Positions 44,230-52,563 of a DNA stretch of 64,000 bases are shown here, in pieces. The notes under the pieces were generated by a model. The model did not search any database and had not been told where the DNA came from. It was given only the letters and a program-made list of their open reading frames with translations. The translations under genes were made by a program, and so were the position numbers. The DNA comes from Rhizobium oryzicola (GTDB lineage: Bacteria; Pseudomonadota; Alphaproteobacteria; Rhizobiales; Rhizobiaceae): assembly GCF_030504645.1 (NCBI RefSeq), contig NZ_JAUKWQ010000011.1, positions 114,086 to 178,085 of the forward strand, read 5' to 3'. Within the stretch, counting starts at the first letter, position 1. Each line of letters opens with the position of its first letter.

Positions 44230-44457
44230 CGATGACCGCTCATGCGTGGTGTGACTGAGCCGCGCGCGCTCTGCAGAGGCGCGCTCGACCGGGCGTCAGG
44301 TAGCCGCGCTGCCTAACGAACAGACGACAAACCAACCACAACTTTGAAAAAAAACCACTTACAAGAACGTAATGAACGGGGTTTTCCGTCTGCGCCGTTC
44401 GAGTCAGCGCACCATAACGCAGGAATGTGGTGAATGTTCTGCAAGCCCTGCGGGAAT

Positions 44458-45123
44458 TCAGCCAGTATTATCGACCGCGCGTGCGAAGGCTGCAAGCACC
44501 GTTCGCTCTGAACGGTCGAGATAGGAACCGAGGAGCGCCGCAGCCTCAGCCGGTTTGCCTTCTTCCAGCAGCGCCAAGATCTGCAGGTTGAGATCCAGGT
44601 AGGGGGCATGCAGGAATTCGGGATCATCCAGCAGGCCGAAGCTTAAGCGAAGTTCGGCGGCCGTTTGCGCATAAAAGGCATTCAGTCGCGGGCTGTCGGC
44701 GAGATCGACGATCGCCGCATGGAAGGCCATATTGGCGCTGCCGACACCCACCCAGTTTTTCGTGTTGCGGTGTTCGATCGCGAGCTCCACAGCCTCGCGC
44801 ATGCGGGAAACTGCGGGATGTTTGGGGTAGGATTGCGCCAGGGCCGTGCATTCCACCATGCGGCGCACGCGGTAGATGTCGATGATGGATGCCATGCTGG
44901 GCGTTGCAACAAAGACGCCGCGATTCGGCTCATGGCGCAGAAGGCCATCCTTCGTCAGCAGGCGGAAGGCTTCCCGCAGCGAATTGCGCGATACGTCCAG
45001 GCTTGCGGCCAGGGCTGCTTCGGAAAGACGCTGGCCGGGCTTCAATTCACCGGCAATCAAGCGGTCGCGAATGGCTTCTGCCAATCGCTGCGCCAGTGTC
45101 AGGCCCAAATCCTGCTCTGCCAT
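44458..45123 (-). CDS. GntR family (FCD domain) transcriptional regulator
   Basis: A 221-residue FadR-subfamily regulator with winged helix at about 8-80 (AEAIRDRLIAGELKPGQRLSEAALAASLDVSRNSLREAFRLL) and an FCD domain with FHAAIVDLADSPRLN. It is on the same strand as the efflux operon, 228 bases upstream of mdtA, so it could control it, but the intergenic region shows no clear palindrome. Alternatively it could act on the 5-oxoproline cluster, whose promoter contains an orphan GntR-type palindrome at 47018. Confidence 0.88.
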   Translation of the reverse strand: MAEQDLGLTLAQRLAEAIRDRLIAGELKPGQRLSEAALAASLDVSRNSLREAFRLLTKDGLLRHEPNRGVFVATPSMASIIDIYRVRRMVECTALAQSYPKHPAVSRMREAVELAIEHRNTKNWVGVGSANMAFHAAIVDLADSPRLNAFYAQTAAELRLSFGLLDDPEFLHAPYLDLNLQILALLEEGKPAEAAALLGSYLDRSERTVLAAFARAVDNTG

Positions 45124-45252
45124 TCCCGCTCCGTCCGGCCAAAGCTAGCCGCATTTTCCATCTGCGCCGGATGCGGCGCCACTATTGCGCACTGCCTTAC
45201 TCGCCTTGACGCATCGGGACAATATGACAACTTCGCCATGCAGTTGATTGAG

Positions 45253-45726
45253 CTATGTCTTGCCGCCGAGCGCGCCTCGTCTTGCAAGATCGTCTGCGCG
45301 TTCGTTGCCCTCCACCTCGGCATGTCCCTTGCACCATGCAATGCTGACACAGGACAGCGCGTTAAGGTCATCGTCGATGACCTGCCACTGATGACGGTCG
45401 GGTATCCAACGCTTGCGCTCACGGCTATTGGCGGTCACCCGCTTCCACCCATTGGATCTCCAGATCTTCAGGAGCCGGTTGCAGCCTTCGACAACATAGT
45501 GTGAGTCTGACCATATCGTGGTTTGCGGTCCGCATGTCTGTTGTCTGAGCCATTGGAGCGCCTCGCACAAGGCTGCCAGTTCCATCTCGCCGTTCCCGGA
45601 TGCCTTGGCCGACGCGGACTGCGATTCTGTTTCGGCGCCATCTTGGTAAACAACAAAGGCCCAGCCGCCGAGTTTCGTGTCCGGGCAAAACGAGCCATCG
45701 ATGTAGACATCGATATTGCCGCTCAT
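45253..45726 (-). CDS. rnhA: Ribonuclease HI
   Basis: Degrades the RNA strand of RNA-DNA hybrids. The 157-residue length and the catalytic acids Asp10 (YIDGS), Glu49 (MELAAL), Asp74 (SDSHYV) and the final Asp in NERADDLARRGA identify it, together with KGHAEVEGNERAD. The sequence differs noticeably from the usual rhizobial housekeeping form in its Cys-rich middle (LRQQTCGPQTTI, CEALQW, EGCNRLL), so it may be a second copy. It is not in an obvious operon. Confidence 0.92.
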   Translation of the reverse strand: MSGNIDVYIDGSFCPDTKLGGWAFVVYQDGAETESQSASAKASGNGEMELAALCEALQWLRQQTCGPQTTIWSDSHYVVEGCNRLLKIWRSNGWKRVTANSRERKRWIPDRHQWQVIDDDLNALSCVSIAWCKGHAEVEGNERADDLARRGALGGKT

Positions 45727-45777
45727 CGATCCATCTCCCCAACGGGCATCGGGGCCGTGTTACAATTGACGCTCATA

Positions 45778-46149
45778 TCAGGGCCGATCACGCCCATCAT
45801 AACGGATACGATTTTGCGCGATCGCGTCGCTGTTCAGCGTCGCCCATTCGGCCAGCTGCCTGGCCGTTTCGGAAAGCGAAAACCCAAGCTCGGTCAACCG
45901 GTATTCCACCTGTGGCGGCGTGCTGTGGTGCACCGTTCGCACTACCATTCCATCCCGTTCCAGGGCTTTCAGCGTCCTCGTCAGCATCTGTTGCGAAATG
46001 CCGTTGACCTGGCGCTTCATCCCGTTGAACCGTGCCGGCCCCTGCCTCAACGCGACAATGACCTGGATCGTCCACTTGTCGCCCACGCGACTGAGGATTT
46101 CGCTGACACTTCTGCAGTCGCCTGCGGCGTGCGCTGTGGTCACATCCAT
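45778..46149 (-). CDS. HxlR family transcriptional regulator
   Basis: A 123-residue winged-helix protein with the family signature CRSVSEILSRVGDKWTIQVIVAL, FNGMKRQVNGISQQMLTRTLKALERDGMV and EYRLTELG. ATG 46149 with an AGGTAG upstream is preferred over a TTG five codons earlier. HxlR proteins often sense thiols or electrophiles through the N-terminal Cys (here Cys in GDCRSV) and repress a divergent detoxification gene; the GST gene at 46271 on the other strand fits that role. Confidence 0.9.
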   Translation of the reverse strand: MDVTTAHAAGDCRSVSEILSRVGDKWTIQVIVALRQGPARFNGMKRQVNGISQQMLTRTLKALERDGMVVRTVHHSTPPQVEYRLTELGFSLSETARQLAEWATLNSDAIAQNRIRYDGRDRP

Positions 46150-46270
46150 CTGACTACCTCGCAAATTTATGCTTTTGACGGTGAATTTGTGGTCTCATAA
46201 ATGGCTGTGGTCAACCAATTAGACCGCTCATCGGACAATCCGGGAGATGGTCGAAACCACGGAGACCACG

Positions 46271-46849
46271 ATGAAGCTGTTCTACTACCCGGCCGCCTGC
46301 AGCCTTGCAGACCACATCGCGCTGATCGAGGCCGGCCTTGCCTATACGGCCGTGCCCATCAACCACGAGAAGAAGACAGCGGATGGACGCGACTTTCTCT
46401 CCCTCAATCCGAAGGGTTACATCCCCGCGCTTGAACTGGAGGACGGGTCAATCCTGACGGAGAATCCGGTCATCCTCAACTACATAGCCGAGAGGGCAGG
46501 AAAACTGCTTCCGCAGGGGCTGGCGCGCTGGCGTGTGCTGGAAGCGCTCGCCTTCATGAGCTCCGAAATCCACTCCGCCTATCAACCTTTCTTCCGAAAT
46601 TTCCCGGAGGTCGAGAAGGCGAGGGCGCGGGAAAAGCTGACCGGGAATTTCGCGATCCTCTCGGCGCAACAGGCTGATCGGGAATTCCTGGTGGGTGACA
46701 CCTTCACCATTGCGGATTGCTATCTCTACTGGGTTCTGACGGTCGTGCCGAAGACTGGGGTCCAGCTGCCGGATAATCTGCAAGCGAGCTTCGACCGCCT
46801 GAAGACGCGGCCGTCCGTGGTCCGGGCCTTGGCGGAAGAAGGTCTGTAG
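46271..46849 (+). CDS. Glutathione S-transferase family protein
   Basis: A 192-residue cytosolic GST. The thioredoxin-fold N-terminus reads MKLFYYPAACSLADHIALIEAGL, with Ser/Cys near the glutathione site typical of beta-class GSTs (Cys10); LTENPVILNYIAERAG follows as the glutathione-binding helix, and the helical domain contains FLVGDTFTIADCYLYWVL. The start is preceded by GGAG; an eight-codon upstream extension is not needed. It is divergent from the HxlR gene, suggesting redox or electrophile induction. Confidence 0.88.
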   Translation: MKLFYYPAACSLADHIALIEAGLAYTAVPINHEKKTADGRDFLSLNPKGYIPALELEDGSILTENPVILNYIAERAGKLLPQGLARWRVLEALAFMSSEIHSAYQPFFRNFPEVEKARAREKLTGNFAILSAQQADREFLVGDTFTIADCYLYWVLTVVPKTGVQLPDNLQASFDRLKTRPSVVRALAEEGL

Positions 46850-47017
46850 CAGGCCGCTTGGCGGGCATTGCAGGAGGTCGCTTCATCGAAAGGGAGCGGC
46901 CGATCGTCCGGAGGCACCCGCAGGACGCCGCCGTTTGCTCAACCCATTGGCAAGATCCGCTCAATGCAATGGCAATGCGGCTACGAAACGAACAAATTGA
47001 TGATCGATAAAGAAATT

Positions 47018-47030
47018 ATTGTTCAACAAT
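47018..47030. promoter_or_regulatory. Palindrome in 5-oxoproline cluster promoter
   Basis: ATTGTTCAACAAT is an exact palindrome (6-bp arms around one base) with the TTGTTNAACAA pattern of FCD-type GntR operators. It directly precedes TTGACA (47032-47037), a possible -35 box, so a bound repressor would block polymerase. The 262-base gap 46850-47111 holds nothing else I can support. Confidence 0.6.
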
Positions 47031-47111
47031 CTTGACACTCGTGAGGAACATGGCAGCATTGTGACATGGATCATCCGCAGAGGGGCGGTTGAAGGTAAAA
47101 AGGAGAATGCC

Positions 47112-48371
47112 ATGGAGACGAACAAGCTCGCGATGGCCCCGGAGGGTGCTAGCGCTGCCGACACCGCCCGCAAGAAGCGCTATGCGCTGCTATCGGCCAT
47201 GTTCCTGATGTCGATGTCCGCCGTCGGACCCGGCTTCATCACCCAGACCGCCACTTTCACCGTCAAACTCGGTGCGGCCTTCGCCTTCGGCATCATCGTG
47301 TCGATCCTGATCGATTTCGTGGTGCAGGCGAATATCTGGCGCATCGTTGCCGTCACTCGCATGCGCGCCTCTGACATCGCCAATGCGGCCATACCGGGCT
47401 CGGGCTATTTCCTGGCTGTTCTCGTCATCATCGGCGGCCTGTTCTTCAACATCGGCAATATCGGCGGCGCGGGCCTCGGCTTTAACGCCATGCTGGACCT
47501 CGACCCGAAGATCGGCGGCGCGATTGGTGCCTTGGCCGCGATCGGCATCTTCCTGTCGCGTCGTGCCGGTGTTGCCATGGACCGGGTGGTCTTCGTCGCC
47601 GCCTTTGTGAAGCTGGCGCTGATCGTTTATGCAGCGATTGTCTCAGGTCCTCCGGTGGCCGAGGCACTCCGTCAGACGGTTCTGCCTGACACCATCGACT
47701 TCGCCACCATCACCACCATTGTTGGCGGTACGGTCGGCGGCTACATCACCTATGCCGGTGCGCATCGCCTGCTCGACCGCGGCATGGGCGGCGTCGAAAA
47801 CATCGCCGCCGTCAACCGCGCGGCCTTCAGCGGCATCGCAATCACCGGCGTGCTCCGCTACATCCTGTTTCTTGCCATCCTCGGCGTTGTCGCCAGTGGC
47901 GTGGCGATCGACCTCTCCGGCAAGGCTGCAAACCCGGCGGGCCAGGCCTTCCGCGCCGCTGCCGGCAATATCGGCTTCCGCCTGTTCGGCGCCGTTCTGC
48001 TTGCATCCGCCATGACCAGCATCATCGGTGCCGCCTACACCTCCGTCTCCTTCCTGACCGCCTTCAAGAAGGACATGACCGAGCGTCATCGGAATTTCGC
48101 GACGGTCGGCTTCATCGCCTTCTCGCTGATCTGCTACGTGCTGATGACGACGCCGCCCGCTGCCATGCTGGTCTTTGTCGGTGGCCTCAACGGTCTCGTC
48201 TTGCCGATCGGCCTGTCGATCTTCATGTATGCCGCCTGGAAGCGCGCCGACCTCATGAACGGCTATCAGTATCCCCGTTGGCTGCTCGGTCTTGGTGTGC
48301 TCACCTGCGCGCTCACCTGGTATATGGGCTACAAGTCCATCGGACCGATCTTCGCTCTGCTGGGCCTTTAA
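47112..48371 (+). CDS. NRAMP-fold transporter of the 5-oxoproline cluster (YcsG-like)
   Basis: An 11-helix LeuT/NRAMP-fold carrier, 419 residues, ATG 47112 with AGGAG seven bases before it. The TM1 segment reads SMSAVGPGFITQTATFT, so the DPGN metal motif of true Mn2+/Fe2+ NRAMP transporters is missing, and no MPH motif is seen in TM6. This group (YcsG of Bacillus) sits beside pxpABC, so the cargo is probably 5-oxoproline or a related acid, not a metal. PxpA starts 20 bases after the stop. Confidence 0.85.
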   Translation: METNKLAMAPEGASAADTARKKRYALLSAMFLMSMSAVGPGFITQTATFTVKLGAAFAFGIIVSILIDFVVQANIWRIVAVTRMRASDIANAAIPGSGYFLAVLVIIGGLFFNIGNIGGAGLGFNAMLDLDPKIGGAIGALAAIGIFLSRRAGVAMDRVVFVAAFVKLALIVYAAIVSGPPVAEALRQTVLPDTIDFATITTIVGGTVGGYITYAGAHRLLDRGMGGVENIAAVNRAAFSGIAITGVLRYILFLAILGVVASGVAIDLSGKAANPAGQAFRAAAGNIGFRLFGAVLLASAMTSIIGAAYTSVSFLTAFKKDMTERHRNFATVGFIAFSLICYVLMTTPPAAMLVFVGGLNGLVLPIGLSIFMYAAWKRADLMNGYQYPRWLLGLGVLTCALTWYMGYKSIGPIFALLGL

Positions 48372-48391
48372 TAGATAAGGGAGGATATGCG

Positions 48392-49159
48392 ATGGCTGCT
48401 ATCGATCTGAACAGCGACCTCGGGGAAAGCTATGGCGCCTGGAGCATGGGCGATGACGCCGCCATGCTGTCCATCGTCTCCAGCGCCAATGTGGCCTGCG
48501 GTTTCCATGCCGGCGATCCCGCCGGTATCCTGAAGACGGTGAAGGCAGCCGTCGAACGGGGCGTCGTCCTCGGCGCTCACGTCTCCTATCCCGACCGTGT
48601 CGGCTTCGGCCGGCGCGACATGGATGTCACGAGCGGTGAGCTGATCGCCGATGTCATCTATCAGATCGGCGCCCTGCAGGGCATTGCCGCAGCCGCCGGT
48701 TCCAAAGTGCGCTATGTAAAGCCGCATGGCGCGCTTTATAATCGCATCGCCAACGATGCAAAGCAGGGCCAGGCGGTGATCGACGGCATCAAGGCGATCG
48801 ACCCGACGCTCGTCCTGATGGGGCTCGCCGGTGCGCCGATCCTCGATCTTGCCCGCAAGTCCGGTCTTGCCGTTGTCGCGGAAGCCTTTGCGGACCGCGC
48901 CTATACGCCTCAGGGCGAACTCGTGTCCCGCCGCGAAGCCGGCGCCGTGTTGCATGATCCGCAGGAGATTGCGAACCGCATGCTGCAGCTGGCCCGCGAG
49001 GGCACGCTGACCGCCATCGACGGCTCCACCATCAAGGTGGATGCCCAGTCGATCTGCGTGCATGGCGACAGCCCCGGAGCGGTCGCGATTGCCGCGGCGC
49101 TGCGCCAGCGCTTCGAGGCGGAAGGCATCGCCGTCCGTTCGTTTGTTTCGGAAGCTTGA
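48392..49159 (+). CDS. pxpA: 5-oxoprolinase subunit A (LamB/YcsF family)
   Basis: ATP-dependent 5-oxoprolinase component converting 5-oxoproline to glutamate together with PxpB and PxpC. At 255 residues it has all family hallmarks: IDLNSDLGESYGAWSMGDD, SANVACGFHAGDPAGI, GAHVSYPDRVGFGRR, KPHGALYN and AEAFADRAYTPQGELVSR. The start ATG 48392 is preceded by GGGAGG; the longer open frame overlaps the transporter gene. The next gene begins ten bases downstream. Confidence 0.95.
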   Translation: MAAIDLNSDLGESYGAWSMGDDAAMLSIVSSANVACGFHAGDPAGILKTVKAAVERGVVLGAHVSYPDRVGFGRRDMDVTSGELIADVIYQIGALQGIAAAAGSKVRYVKPHGALYNRIANDAKQGQAVIDGIKAIDPTLVLMGLAGAPILDLARKSGLAVVAEAFADRAYTPQGELVSRREAGAVLHDPQEIANRMLQLAREGTLTAIDGSTIKVDAQSICVHGDSPGAVAIAAALRQRFEAEGIAVRSFVSEA

Positions 49160-49169
49160 AAGCATCGTC

Positions 49170-50774
49170 ATGCGCTTTTTACCCGTCAGCCTCACCACGC
49201 TTCTGGTGGAGCTTGCCGATCTCGACCAGACGCTGGCGCTGTTTGCCTCGTTGAATGCCGATCCTGTCGACGGCATTGAGGAAATGGTTCCTGCCGCCCG
49301 CACGGTGATGATCCGCTACCGTCCGGAAAAGATATCTGCCGCCGAGATTGCGGCGGAGATTTCCATCCGTGACCTTTCGGCCAAGCTCGCGCCATCGGAA
49401 ACGCTCGTGGAAATTCCCGTCATTTATGACGGCGAAGATTTGGATGAAGTATCAGTCCTTACCGGCCTTTCCGTGGAGGAGGTCATCCGCCGCCACACGG
49501 AAAGCACCTTCACCGTGGCCTTTTGCGGCTTTGCGCCGGGTTTCGGCTATCTCGTCGGTGGCGATCCCGCGCTTCATGTGCCGCGCCGGAAAAGCCCGCG
49601 CACCCGCATTCCAGCGGGCTCTGTGGCCCTCGCAGGCGCTTTCAGCGGCGTCTATCCGCAGGCAAGCCCCGGCGGCTGGCAGATCATCGGCACGACACCG
49701 GAACAGATGTGGGACCTGTCGCGCAATCCGCCGGCGCTGTTCCAGCCCGGCCATCGCGTGCGATTCTTCGATCTCGCCAAGCGTCCGCAGACCGCTGCTC
49801 CCGCAGTCACCACAATCGAGACGGCTCAGCCAGCAGCAGAAGAGGGGCCGGCCTTCAAGGTGACGGCCTCGCCGCTACCGGCGGTGTTTCAGGATCTCGG
49901 CCGTTTCGGCCAGACGGGGCAGGGCGTGTCCGCCTCCGGGGCGCTCGATCAGGGGGCACTGAAGGCGGCAAACCGCATTGTCGGCAATCCCTTCAACTTC
50001 GCCTGTCTGGAAGTGACCTGGGGCGGCCTCGTGTTTGAGGCGACGGCCCGCACGGTCATCGCCGTCACCGGGGCCGATTGTCCTGTCGACATCCGCGATG
50101 CCAGCGACCGACGGCTTGTGTCGAAAACCTATCAGCCTGTTTCGCTGGAACCGGGCGACAGGGTGACGATCGGCCACGCGGCATCCGGCATGCGGGCCTA
50201 TCTGGCGGTGCGTGGCGGCTTCAATGTGGAGCCGGTTCTCGGCAGCGTGTCGACCGATACGCTGGCGGTTGTCGGCCCGGATGCGGTCGGTAGCGGCGCA
50301 GTCCTGAAGCTGAATGGCGAGGTATCCGGTCTCTCCAGCGTTTCGCTCGGCGAGCAGCCGGCCTTCGCGCTGCCAAAGGCGGGGGAGGTCGTGACGCTGG
50401 ATGTGGTGCTCGGTCCCCGCACGGACTGGTTCACGGAAAAAGGCTTGGAGACGCTCACCAGTCAGCTCTGGCAGGTGACGCCGCAATCGAGCCGCGTCGG
50501 CATTCGCCTCTCCGGCGATATTTCGATCGAGCGCAAGGATTCGGCCGAACTGCCGAGCGAAGGCACAGCGACAGGCGCCATCCAGGTGCCGCATAGCGGC
50601 CAGCCGGTGCTGTTCCTGGCCGACCACCCGCTGACTGGCGGTTATCCGGTCATCGGCAATGTCGCGGAATACCACCTCGATCTCGCCGGGCAGATCCCGG
50701 TCAATGCGAAGATAAAGTTCCGGCCCATCTCGCCCTTTGCCGAGATCGTGCCCGCAGCGCGTGCAAGCGCGTGA
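49170..50774 (+). CDS. pxpBC: Fused 5-oxoprolinase subunits B and C (KipI-KipA fusion)
   Basis: A natural fusion of PxpB (residues about 1-220, with FCGFAPGFGYLVGGDPALHVPRR and GSVALAGAFSGVYPQASPGGW) and PxpC (about 235-534, with FQDLGRFGQTGQGVSASGALD, ANRIVGNP and GQPVLFLADHPLTGGYPVIGNV). In E. coli and Bacillus these are separate proteins. The two domains are also homologous to the carboxyltransferase part of urea carboxylase. ATG 49170 is chosen because earlier in-frame codons overlap pxpA. The biotin carboxylase-BCCP gene starts 19 bases after the stop. Confidence 0.93.
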   Translation: MRFLPVSLTTLLVELADLDQTLALFASLNADPVDGIEEMVPAARTVMIRYRPEKISAAEIAAEISIRDLSAKLAPSETLVEIPVIYDGEDLDEVSVLTGLSVEEVIRRHTESTFTVAFCGFAPGFGYLVGGDPALHVPRRKSPRTRIPAGSVALAGAFSGVYPQASPGGWQIIGTTPEQMWDLSRNPPALFQPGHRVRFFDLAKRPQTAAPAVTTIETAQPAAEEGPAFKVTASPLPAVFQDLGRFGQTGQGVSASGALDQGALKAANRIVGNPFNFACLEVTWGGLVFEATARTVIAVTGADCPVDIRDASDRRLVSKTYQPVSLEPGDRVTIGHAASGMRAYLAVRGGFNVEPVLGSVSTDTLAVVGPDAVGSGAVLKLNGEVSGLSSVSLGEQPAFALPKAGEVVTLDVVLGPRTDWFTEKGLETLTSQLWQVTPQSSRVGIRLSGDISIERKDSAELPSEGTATGAIQVPHSGQPVLFLADHPLTGGYPVIGNVAEYHLDLAGQIPVNAKIKFRPISPFAEIVPAARASA

Positions 50775-50793
50775 CCCTCTGAGGAGAAATTTC

Positions 50794-52518
50794 ATGAAGA
50801 AAGTGCTGATCGCCAATCGCGGCGAGATTGCCGTGCGCATCATCCGCGCCTGCCGGGATTACGGTATCGCCTCCGTCGCCGTTTATTCCGAGCCGGATGC
50901 CGATGCGCTGTTCGTGCGCCTGGCGGATGAGGCCTATGGTCTTGGCGGCGCCAAGCCGTCCGAAAGCTATCTCGACATCGACAAGCTGATTGCCATTGCC
51001 CGCCGGTCGGGCGCGGATGCCGTGCATCCCGGCTACGGCTTCCTGTCGGAACGCGCCGAATTTGCCCGTGCCGTGATCGATGCAGGCCTCACCTGGATTG
51101 GGCCTGATCCGCATGTGATCGAGGCGCTGGGCGACAAGGTGGAAGCCCGCCGCATCGCAACGAGCGTCGGCGCGCCGCTGGTGGCCGGCAGCGATGGCCC
51201 TGTGTCGTCCGCCGCCGAAGTCATCGCCTTCGCGGAAGCACATGGTCTGCCTGTTGCCATCAAGGCCGCCCATGGTGGTGGCGGTCGCGGGTTGAAGGTC
51301 GCCTGGAAGATGGAGGAGATCGGCGATCTCTACGAATCCGCCGTGCGCGAAGCGACGGTGGCCTTCGGCCGTGGCGAGTGCTTCCTGGAACGTTTCCTGC
51401 ACCGTCCGCGCCACATTGAGGCGCAGGTGCTGGCCGACAAGCACGGCAATGTGCTGGTGCTGGGCACGCGCGACTGCTCGGCGCAGCGGCGGAACCAGAA
51501 GCTGATCGAGGAAGCGCCAGCACCGTTTCTCACCGACGCGCAGAGGAATGAGATCCACGAGGCGGCGCGGCGCATCTGCGCAGGCGCCGGCTATTCCGGT
51601 GCAGGCACGGTGGAATTCCTGCTCGGCACTGATGGCACCATCTCCTTCCTGGAGGTGAATACCCGCCTGCAGGTGGAACACCCCGTTACAGAAGAGACGA
51701 CGGGCATTGATCTCGTGATCGAGCAGTTCCGCATTGCCAGGGGCGAGCGCCTGACGGTGACGGAGACGCCGGTACCCCGCGGTCACTCGATCGAGTTTCG
51801 CATCAATGCGGAAGATCCCGGCCGCGGTTTCCTGCCGACGCCGGGCGCGATTACCCGCTTCGATCCGCCGTCTGGTCCGGGCGTGCGCCTGGATACCGGC
51901 GTCGTCTCCGGCTCCACCGTGCCGGGCCTCTACGATTCGCTGATGGCGAAGCTGATCGTCACGGGTGCCACCCGTGAGGAGGCGATCCGCCGGGCGCGGC
52001 GCGCGCTGAAGGAATTCCAGATCGACGGTGTGGCGACGGTTCTGCCTTTCCACCGTGCTGCCATCGAAACGGACGATTTTACCGGCGTCGATGGCTTCAA
52101 GGTTCACACACGCTGGATCGAGACGGATTTTGCCGAGAGGCTGGAGGCGCAGTCACGGCCGGAACCGGTCGAGGATGCAGGCCTGATCCGCACCGTCATC
52201 GAGATCGACGGCAAGCGCCATGCGCTGGGCATCCCGGCCATGCTGCTGGCGGGGCTCGGGAGTGTCAACGCCTCTGCACCGACCGGCGAGGCCACAGCGC
52301 CCGTGGATAAGGCTGCCGTCACCGCACCGATTTCCGGCAATCTCCAATCCTTCAAGGTGGAGGATGGGGCGACGGTGGCCGAAGGCGATCTCCTGGCTGT
52401 CATGGAAGCCATGAAGATGGAAACACGCGTGACGGCGACAAGCGCCGGCACCTTCCGCCGTGTGGCGGAGGAGGGTGCCTATCTTGCTGCCGGGGCGGTT
52501 CTCGGGCGCATCGAATAG
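50794..52518 (+). CDS. Biotin carboxylase fused to biotin carboxyl carrier domain
   Basis: A 574-residue protein: ATP-grasp biotin carboxylase (residues 1-450; KKVLIANRGEIAVRIIRACRD, AAHGGGGRGLKVAW, EVNTRLQVEHPVTE) followed by a C-terminal biotinyl domain with the biotinylated Lys541 in EAMKMET. It is distinct from pccA in this window. GAGGAG precedes the ATG. Because its neighbour PxpBC resembles the carboxyltransferase of urea carboxylase, the set has all three activities of a biotin-dependent carboxylase, but its acceptor, or whether it simply assists 5-oxoproline hydrolysis, is unknown. Many genomes keep accC/accB next to pxpABC. Confidence 0.9.
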   Translation: MKKVLIANRGEIAVRIIRACRDYGIASVAVYSEPDADALFVRLADEAYGLGGAKPSESYLDIDKLIAIARRSGADAVHPGYGFLSERAEFARAVIDAGLTWIGPDPHVIEALGDKVEARRIATSVGAPLVAGSDGPVSSAAEVIAFAEAHGLPVAIKAAHGGGGRGLKVAWKMEEIGDLYESAVREATVAFGRGECFLERFLHRPRHIEAQVLADKHGNVLVLGTRDCSAQRRNQKLIEEAPAPFLTDAQRNEIHEAARRICAGAGYSGAGTVEFLLGTDGTISFLEVNTRLQVEHPVTEETTGIDLVIEQFRIARGERLTVTETPVPRGHSIEFRINAEDPGRGFLPTPGAITRFDPPSGPGVRLDTGVVSGSTVPGLYDSLMAKLIVTGATREEAIRRARRALKEFQIDGVATVLPFHRAAIETDDFTGVDGFKVHTRWIETDFAERLEAQSRPEPVEDAGLIRTVIEIDGKRHALGIPAMLLAGLGSVNASAPTGEATAPVDKAAVTAPISGNLQSFKVEDGATVAEGDLLAVMEAMKMETRVTATSAGTFRRVAEEGAYLAAGAVLGRIE

Positions 52519-52536
52519 CTCACCGTTCGAACCGGG

Positions 52537-52557
52537 CCCGGCGAACCATGCGCCGGG
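52537..52557. terminator. Hairpin between convergent biotin carboxylase and regulator genes
   Basis: CCCGGCG (52537-52543) pairs with CGCCGGG (52551-52557) over a seven-base loop in the 45-base gap between two converging genes. No T-run follows on the plus strand, so efficiency is uncertain; it suits a bidirectional end. Confidence 0.6.
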
Positions 52558-52563
52558 TCACTG

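Noticed and set aside
47112..48371. Calling this gene a Mn2+/Fe2+ transporter (MntH)
   Set aside because: The DPGN motif is absent and the gene is in a 5-oxoproline operon, so a metal substrate is unlikely.
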